Assembly (NCBI GenBank): GCA_019416285.1 | Contig: DXXM01000048.1 | Span: forward strand, 1-19,321 | Origin: Bacteroidales bacterium | GTDB lineage: Bacteria; Bacteroidota; Bacteroidia; Bacteroidales; Muribaculaceae | Reading direction: 5' to 3' | Length of the DNA: 19,321 nucleotides | In this document: piece by piece, positions 15,673 to 19,321 of the stretch | Layout: the number at the start of each line of letters is the position of its first letter | How positions within the stretch are numbered: position 1 is the stretch's first letter | The notes under the pieces: generated by a model | The model's input: the letters and a program-made list of their open reading frames with translations, nothing else | The model's database searches: none | What the model was told of the DNA's origin: nothing | Position numbers and translations under genes: made by a program

Positions 15673-17559
15673 ATGGCCAAGCATAAGAAATCAGCTTCCC
15701 TGACGGAAAAAATTTCAATCCTGCCCGATACCCCCGGCGTCTATATGTATTACGACGCCGAGGGTACGGTGATTTATGTGGGCAAGGCAAAGAACCTCAA
15801 ACGCCGTGTCAGCTCCTATTTCAACCGTACACACGACAGCCTCCGCACGAATCTCCTCGTCCGTGCCATCGTTGATATGAGCTACATTGTGGTCCCCACG
15901 GAGCAGGATGCCCTCAACCTTGAGGCGTCGATGATCAAGGAGTATCAGCCCCGCTACAATGTGCTCCTGAAGGACGACAAATCCTATCCATGGATAGTGG
16001 TGACAAACGAGCATTACCCGCGCGTTTTCATGACCCGTCAGCGCATCAAGGACGGCTCGAAATACTATGGCCCTTATACCGACACCGGTTCCGCACGCGC
16101 CACTCTTGAGCTCGTGAAGCGCCTTTATTCCATCCGCTCGTGCCGCACTCCCATGACGGCCGACTGGGTGCGTGCCGGCAAGGGACGCCTCTGTCTCGAC
16201 TACCATCTCAAACGCTGCAAGGGTTGCTGCACCGGCCTGATTTCACCCGAGGACTACAACCGCGACATCGACAAGGTGCGCGCCATCCTGCGCGGTGAGA
16301 CGGGCGAATTGCTTGGCTATCTCCGCGAGGAGATGGAAGCGCTGTCGATGGAAATGCGCTTCGAGGAGGCGCAGGAACTCAAGGAGCAATATGACCTCAT
16401 CAAGCGTTATCAGGCCAAGAGCGTCATCGTCTCCCAGACCATCGAAGATATCGACGTTTTCGGCATCGACGACGAGGAGAGCGATGTCTACATAAATTAT
16501 ATGCACGTGCGCCGCGGTGCGGTTGTGAAGTCCGTGACACTCGAATTCAAGCGCCGTCTCGACGAGTCGGCCGCGCAGCTTCTGGGCTATGCCATGTCGG
16601 AGATTTCGGAGGCGCTCGGCGTGAAATTCAAGGAGGTCATTGTGGCCGGCGAGCCGGATGTAGAGATGCCCGACGTGAAGTTCATCATCCCTCAGCGCGG
16701 CGATAAGGCAAAGCTCCTCGAAGTCTCCGAGAAGAACGCCCGCCAGCACCGTGTCGACAAAATCAAGACCATGGAGAAGCGCAATCCCGAAACCCGCACG
16801 GATCGCATACTCCAGCGCATGCAGTCTGATTTCCATCTCAGCGAACTCCCGCATCATATCGAGTGTTTCGACAACTCGAACATACAGGGCACAAATCCCG
16901 TGGCCTCCTGCGTGGTGTTCAAAGACGCCCGTCCGAGCAAGAAAGACTACCGCCATTTCAACATCAAGACCGTGGTCGGCCCCGACGATTTCGCCTCCAT
17001 GAAAGAAGTGCTTACGCGCCGCTACACGCGCCTTGTCAACGAAGCCCAGCCCCTGCCTCAGCTCATAGTGGTCGACGGCGGCAAGGGGCAGCTGTCGGCC
17101 GCTGTGGAGGCCCTCGACGAGATGGGGCTGCGTGGAAAAATAGCCGTCGTCGGCATTGCGAAACGTCTTGAGGAAATCTATTTTCCCGGCGACAGCATAC
17201 CCCTCTACATCGATAAAAATAGTGAGACTCTGCGGGTGGTCCAGCAACTCCGTGACGAGGCCCACCGCTTCGGCATAACCCATCACCGCGACCGCCGAAG
17301 CAAGAGTCAGGCGGTGTCCGAGCTCGATGGCATCAAGGGTGTCGGCGAAAAGACACGCACGGCCCTGCTCACGCATTTCAAGAGTGTCAAGCGTCTGCGC
17401 GAAGCCGACCTCGACACCATAGCCGACGTCGTCGGCCCCGCCAAAGCCTCCATCGTCTACAGCGCCCTCCATGCCGGTGAGGACAGCACCATCAACACCG
17501 CTGAAAACAGCGCCCTCCATGCCGGTGAGAACTCCGCCAATCACCCTGTCGCGGACTGA
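15673..17559 (+). CDS. uvrC: Excinuclease ABC subunit C
   Basis: UvrC makes both incisions flanking DNA lesions in nucleotide excision repair after UvrA/UvrB recognition. In the 628-residue chain, the GIY-YIG nuclease (3' incision) spans about 17-95, with GVYMYY, VIYVGKAKNLKRRVSSYF and Arg45. A cysteine group (Cys157, Cys174, Cys182, Cys185, Cys186) matches the region that holds an Fe-S cluster in E. coli UvrC. The UVR domain that binds UvrB is at about 213-248. The RNase H-like domain (5' incision) has Asp400 in ECFDNSN and Asp468 in VVDGGKGQL. Helix-hairpin-helix motifs lie at about 550-597. The last 32 residues are unusual: SALHAGEDSTINTAEN is followed by a near copy beginning SALHAGEN, the product of a 48-bp tandem duplication. 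It lies 9 nt after apt. Confidence 0.97.
   Translation: MAKHKKSASLTEKISILPDTPGVYMYYDAEGTVIYVGKAKNLKRRVSSYFNRTHDSLRTNLLVRAIVDMSYIVVPTEQDALNLEASMIKEYQPRYNVLLKDDKSYPWIVVTNEHYPRVFMTRQRIKDGSKYYGPYTDTGSARATLELVKRLYSIRSCRTPMTADWVRAGKGRLCLDYHLKRCKGCCTGLISPEDYNRDIDKVRAILRGETGELLGYLREEMEALSMEMRFEEAQELKEQYDLIKRYQAKSVIVSQTIEDIDVFGIDDEESDVYINYMHVRRGAVVKSVTLEFKRRLDESAAQLLGYAMSEISEALGVKFKEVIVAGEPDVEMPDVKFIIPQRGDKAKLLEVSEKNARQHRVDKIKTMEKRNPETRTDRILQRMQSDFHLSELPHHIECFDNSNIQGTNPVASCVVFKDARPSKKDYRHFNIKTVVGPDDFASMKEVLTRRYTRLVNEAQPLPQLIVVDGGKGQLSAAVEALDEMGLRGKIAVVGIAKRLEEIYFPGDSIPLYIDKNSETLRVVQQLRDEAHRFGITHHRDRRSKSQAVSELDGIKGVGEKTRTALLTHFKSVKRLREADLDTIADVVGPAKASIVYSALHAGEDSTINTAENSALHAGENSANHPVAD
17459..17529 (+). 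repeat. 48-bp-period direct repeat in the 3' end of uvrC
   Basis: A 23-nt sequence at 17459-17481 recurs exactly at 17507-17529, 48 nt later. This encodes a 16-residue period in the UvrC tail (residues 597-612 and 613-628). The intervening bases are less similar. Confidence 0.85.
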
Positions 17560-17989
17560 AAAATTTCTAATCCATTTTTGCATTACCGCACCAAATCGCC
17601 ATGCTGCAGACCCTAACTTTGCAGCATCCCCCGCCACACCCCAACCGCACCTCTGCCCCTATCTCGCCCTCTTCACTAATCACCCCTCCGCTCGCATCCC
17701 GCATCCTTCATCACTCACTCCAGCACCGCCCGGCTTTCACCGCAACTCAAGCCTCACCTCTAAGAGCTTTTAAAAATGAAGAGCCTTTAAAAGCAAGAGC
17801 CCTTAAAGTCCTTAGAGTCGTTAAAGACCTTAAGGACTCTAAAGACTTTAAAGACCCTGTCGACCTTAAGGTCCTTAAAGACCCTTAAAGACCCTACAGC
17901 TCCTTCTCGCCCTGCCTATCACGCGGCCACCGCATGCGATGGCCCTACAGCCAGATTAAACCTTAATCCCAACCCTTAAACCAACTCTC
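17560..17989. other. 430-nt gene-free stretch between uvrC and the holin-like gene
   Basis: No convincing gene is visible. From left to right it holds: a hairpin (ATGCTGCA at 17601-17608 with TGCAGCAT at 17620-17627), a possible uvrC terminator without a T tract; a strongly C-rich, G-poor stretch at about 17628-17760; three staggered AAGAGC copies leading into the 9-bp tandem repeat at 17802-17892; and a near-perfect 20-bp palindrome, GGCCACCGCATGCGATGGCC, at 17925-17944. CCCTACAGC occurs on both sides of that palindrome (17892-17900 and 17943-17951). The open frame at 17601-17888 only reads through low-complexity sequence (KDLKDSKDFKD) and is not credible as a gene. Confidence 0.7.
17802..17892. 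repeat. 9-bp tandem repeat, consensus about CTTAAAGAC
   Basis: Successive 9-mers are CTTAAAGTC, CTTAGAGTC, GTTAAAGAC, CTTAAGGAC, TCTAAAGAC, TTTAAAGAC, CCTGTCGAC, CTTAAGGTC and CTTAAAGAC, ending with the 10-mer CCTTAAAGAC. Ten units are in register with one degenerate unit and one inserted base. A looser array of AAGAGC-TTTAAA copies (starts 17762, 17779, 17795, spacing 16-17) runs into it from the left. Many units contain TTAA or CTTAAG, so the array also has much local inverted symmetry. Confidence 0.85.
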
Positions 17990-18361
17990 ATGCTTATCTA
18001 CTACGCCGGCGTTCTTGTCGCCATCCTTGCCGACCTCGTCAGCGGCCTACGCAAAGCCAAAGCGCGGGGTGAAAAATGCACCTCCGCCGGGCTTCGTCGC
18101 ACCGTCGACAAAATAGGCCGCTACTACATCGCCCTCTTCTCCATGACCGTAATCGACTTCATGCTCATGGCCGCGCTCAACAGCCTCGCCGCCTCCGGCA
18201 CACACCTCCTTCCCGCCTTCCCTTATCTCACCGCACTGGGTGCGCTCGCCCTCTCCCTCATCGAAGTCAAAAGCATTTTTGAATCCTCCGACGAGAAAGG
18301 CGACATCCGCCGCAGCCTCCGCGAGCTTCTTGAAATTCTCACCAAGCTGAGACTGAAATGA
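17990..18361 (+). CDS. Small membrane protein, phage holin family-like
   Basis: A 123-residue protein with three predicted membrane helices: about 2-20 (LIYYAGVLVAILADLVSGL), about 48-70 (YYIALFSMTVIDFMLMAALNSLA) and about 77-96 (PYLTALGALALSLIEVKSIF). The charged C-terminus is KGDIRRSLRELLEILTKLRLK. The pattern ADLVSGLRKAKARGEKCTSAGLRRTVDKIGRYY resembles the phage_holin_4/toxin-secretion holin family, in which such proteins make pores that release a lysin. No lysin, tail or other phage gene is adjacent, so it is either a domesticated remnant or a chromosomal protein of unknown role. I see no clear Shine-Dalgarno or TAnnTTTG promoter upstream. A strong hairpin terminator follows 39 nt after the stop. 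Confidence 0.75.
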   Translation: MLIYYAGVLVAILADLVSGLRKAKARGEKCTSAGLRRTVDKIGRYYIALFSMTVIDFMLMAALNSLAASGTHLLPAFPYLTALGALALSLIEVKSIFESSDEKGDIRRSLRELLEILTKLRLK

Positions 18362-18400
18362 AGTAACTAACGGATTCGTTCTGTCCTCCCGAAAACACAG

Positions 18401-18440
18401 GTGGCGTCGGGCTGGAAAAGCCCGACGCCGCCACGATTTT
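18401..18440 (+). terminator. Strong (probably bidirectional) intrinsic terminator
   Basis: An 11-bp perfect stem GGCGTCGGGCT (18403-18413) / AGCCCGACGCC (18419-18429) with a GGAAA loop is followed on the plus strand by GATTTTAT. It lies between the convergent holin-like and EFR1-type genes. On the minus strand it is followed by CTGTGTTTTCGG, so it may serve both. Confidence 0.85.
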
Positions 18441-18459
18441 ATCGAAATTATTTCCCGCT

Positions 18460-19233
18460 TTATTTCCCGCCGTTGGCCTCGCAAATCTCGCGCAGGCTCA
18501 CGGCGGGATTTCTGTATTGTATCGTGCTCCTCTCGCCGTAAAATCTCACGGCGCCCTGCGGACAGTTGTGGTAACAGGCCGTGCAGAGCAGACAGTCGTC
18601 GCCCCACACCGGACGTCGGTCCGTGAATCGTATATTCCGCTTGGGACACACATCCGCACACACCCCGCAGCCGTTACACTTCTCCCGCTCGAAACTGAAA
18701 CGTCGGCCCGGATCCTTCACTCTCCACAGCCCCATGAACGGCCCTGCAATAAGCCCGACTATGCCCGTCTGTTCAAGCATGATTCTGCGCGCTGAAATGT
18801 CGGCTACGATTTCATCCACATGTTCCGGGATATGCTTCCGGAGCTGGTTACATATCTGCCTCCCTACGTTGACCACGGTGAAATTATTGTCGATCATCTT
18901 TATGCTTCGCAGATAGTGTAGCTGAAGGCGGTAGCTGAACGCCAGCCGCGCGAAAATATTGACTGCGCAGCCTGCAATCTCGCCGTAGGTCATCACGGCG
19001 AAACGGTAAGGCGCGTCCATCCGCAGCTCGCCCGAACCGATCCGGCGCACGAGCAGTTCCACCGGTTCCGGCAGATTGCCGTTGTAGACCGGCGTGACTA
19101 TTCCTATCCCCTCCGGATCCGAGATTTCAGCCGGACGTGTTCTGAGGATATGACCGACGCTCATGAGGCGTCCTCCGATTGCTTTGGCCACGCTTAGCGA
19201 ATTGCCCGTCGCCGTGAAAAAAATGATGGTCAT
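18460..19233 (-). CDS. EFR1-type flavodoxin/4Fe-4S ferredoxin protein
   Basis: A 257-residue soluble redox protein combining a flavodoxin-like fold with a two-cluster ferredoxin domain. The N-terminus IIFFTATGNSLSVAKAIG is the FMN phosphate-binding loop of flavodoxins (about 3-20), and VTPVYNGNLPEPVELLVRRI and FAVMTYGEIAGCA fit later flavin-contact segments. The C-terminal part has two classic 4Fe-4S motifs: Cys186, 189, 192, 196 (CNGCGVCADVCP) and Cys214, 217, 220, 224 (CLLCTACYHNCP). This layout matches the family annotated as EFR1 ferrodoxin in anaerobes, whose electron partners are largely unknown. It has its own promoter at 19266-19297 and converges on the holin-like gene, so it is probably monocistronic. 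The function is likely low-potential electron transfer; the partner cannot be inferred from neighbours. Confidence 0.88.
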   Translation of the reverse strand: MTIIFFTATGNSLSVAKAIGGRLMSVGHILRTRPAEISDPEGIGIVTPVYNGNLPEPVELLVRRIGSGELRMDAPYRFAVMTYGEIAGCAVNIFARLAFSYRLQLHYLRSIKMIDNNFTVVNVGRQICNQLRKHIPEHVDEIVADISARRIMLEQTGIVGLIAGPFMGLWRVKDPGRRFSFEREKCNGCGVCADVCPKRNIRFTDRRPVWGDDCLLCTACYHNCPQGAVRFYGERSTIQYRNPAVSLREICEANGGK

Positions 19234-19265
19234 CTGCTGACTGATTTTAGTGAATTGTCTGCCGG

Positions 19266-19297
19266 CAAAGTTACGGAAAATCTCTGGAAAAGACGAA
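19266..19297 (-). promoter_or_regulatory. Promoter of the EFR1-type gene
   Basis: On the minus strand TAACTTTG (19273-19266) is a perfect -7 box. Exactly 20 nt upstream is TTCG (19297-19294), one mismatch from the -33 TTTG. The leader to the ATG at 19233 would be about 28 nt. Confidence 0.6.
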
Positions 19298-19321
19298 TAA
19301 AAAGGGACAAATGTCTTCGTA

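Noticed and set aside
17614..17621. TAACTTTG -7-like box on the plus strand upstream of the holin-like gene
   Set aside because: No TTTG at the -33 spacing, it lies inside a hairpin, and the nearest gene starts about 370 nt away.
16243..17637. 464-residue minus-strand open frame opposite uvrC
   Set aside because: The whole frame lies antisense to conserved UvrC domains and its translation resembles no family; long antisense frames are common in GC-rich coding DNA.
17601..17888. 95-residue open frame through the tandem repeat
   Set aside because: It begins in a hairpin, passes through C-rich low-complexity sequence, and ends in KDL-like repeats; no start signal or domain.

Overview
The window looks like chromosomal DNA of a Bacteroidales bacterium. 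A mid-GC gut lineage such as Muribaculaceae is my best guess, made from overall appearance and not from a search. Three things support this. Six or more intergenic regions carry the Bacteroidetes-type promoter (-33 TTTG, about 20 nt, -7 TAnnTTTG). Several genes have Bacteroidetes-typical forms: a DUF4254 protein, a long YidC with a large periplasmic domain, and a YbeY with HGVLHLCGINDKG. Shine-Dalgarno sequences are mostly absent. I see no rRNA, tRNA, CRISPR array, insertion sequence or complete phage.

Layout. From 127 to 7977 all genes read leftward: a secreted glycoside hydrolase family 2 enzyme, a FadL/OmpP1-type outer-membrane protein, and a pyrG-yidC operon that ends in a clear intrinsic terminator. 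At about 8.0 kb the direction flips through a compact divergent promoter region. From 8109 to 17559 nearly everything reads rightward: a HAD phosphatase, ribF, (a leftward DUF4254 gene), a radical SAM protein, an LD-carboxypeptidase, ybeY overlapping mnmG, apt and uvrC. The right end holds a 430-nt gene-free, repeat-bearing stretch, a small orphan holin-like membrane protein, a bidirectional terminator and a leftward EFR1-type flavodoxin/ferredoxin protein.

The genes are mostly housekeeping: CTP synthesis, membrane-protein insertion, FMN/FAD synthesis, rRNA and tRNA maturation (YbeY, MnmG), purine salvage, nucleotide excision repair and peptidoglycan recycling. They do not form one pathway.

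The most notable signals are non-coding. A perfect 16-bp parS centromere sequence lies directly after mnmG, and a single perfect DnaA box lies 4.5 kb away; together they suggest an origin-proximal location. A perfect 37-bp inverted repeat separates the convergent ribF and DUF4254 genes. A 9-bp tandem repeat with consensus near CTTAAAGAC lies downstream of uvrC, whose own 3' end carries a 48-bp duplication. The -7 promoter element of ybeY abuts its start codon, so the transcript may be leaderless. I found no convincing new multi-gene system.
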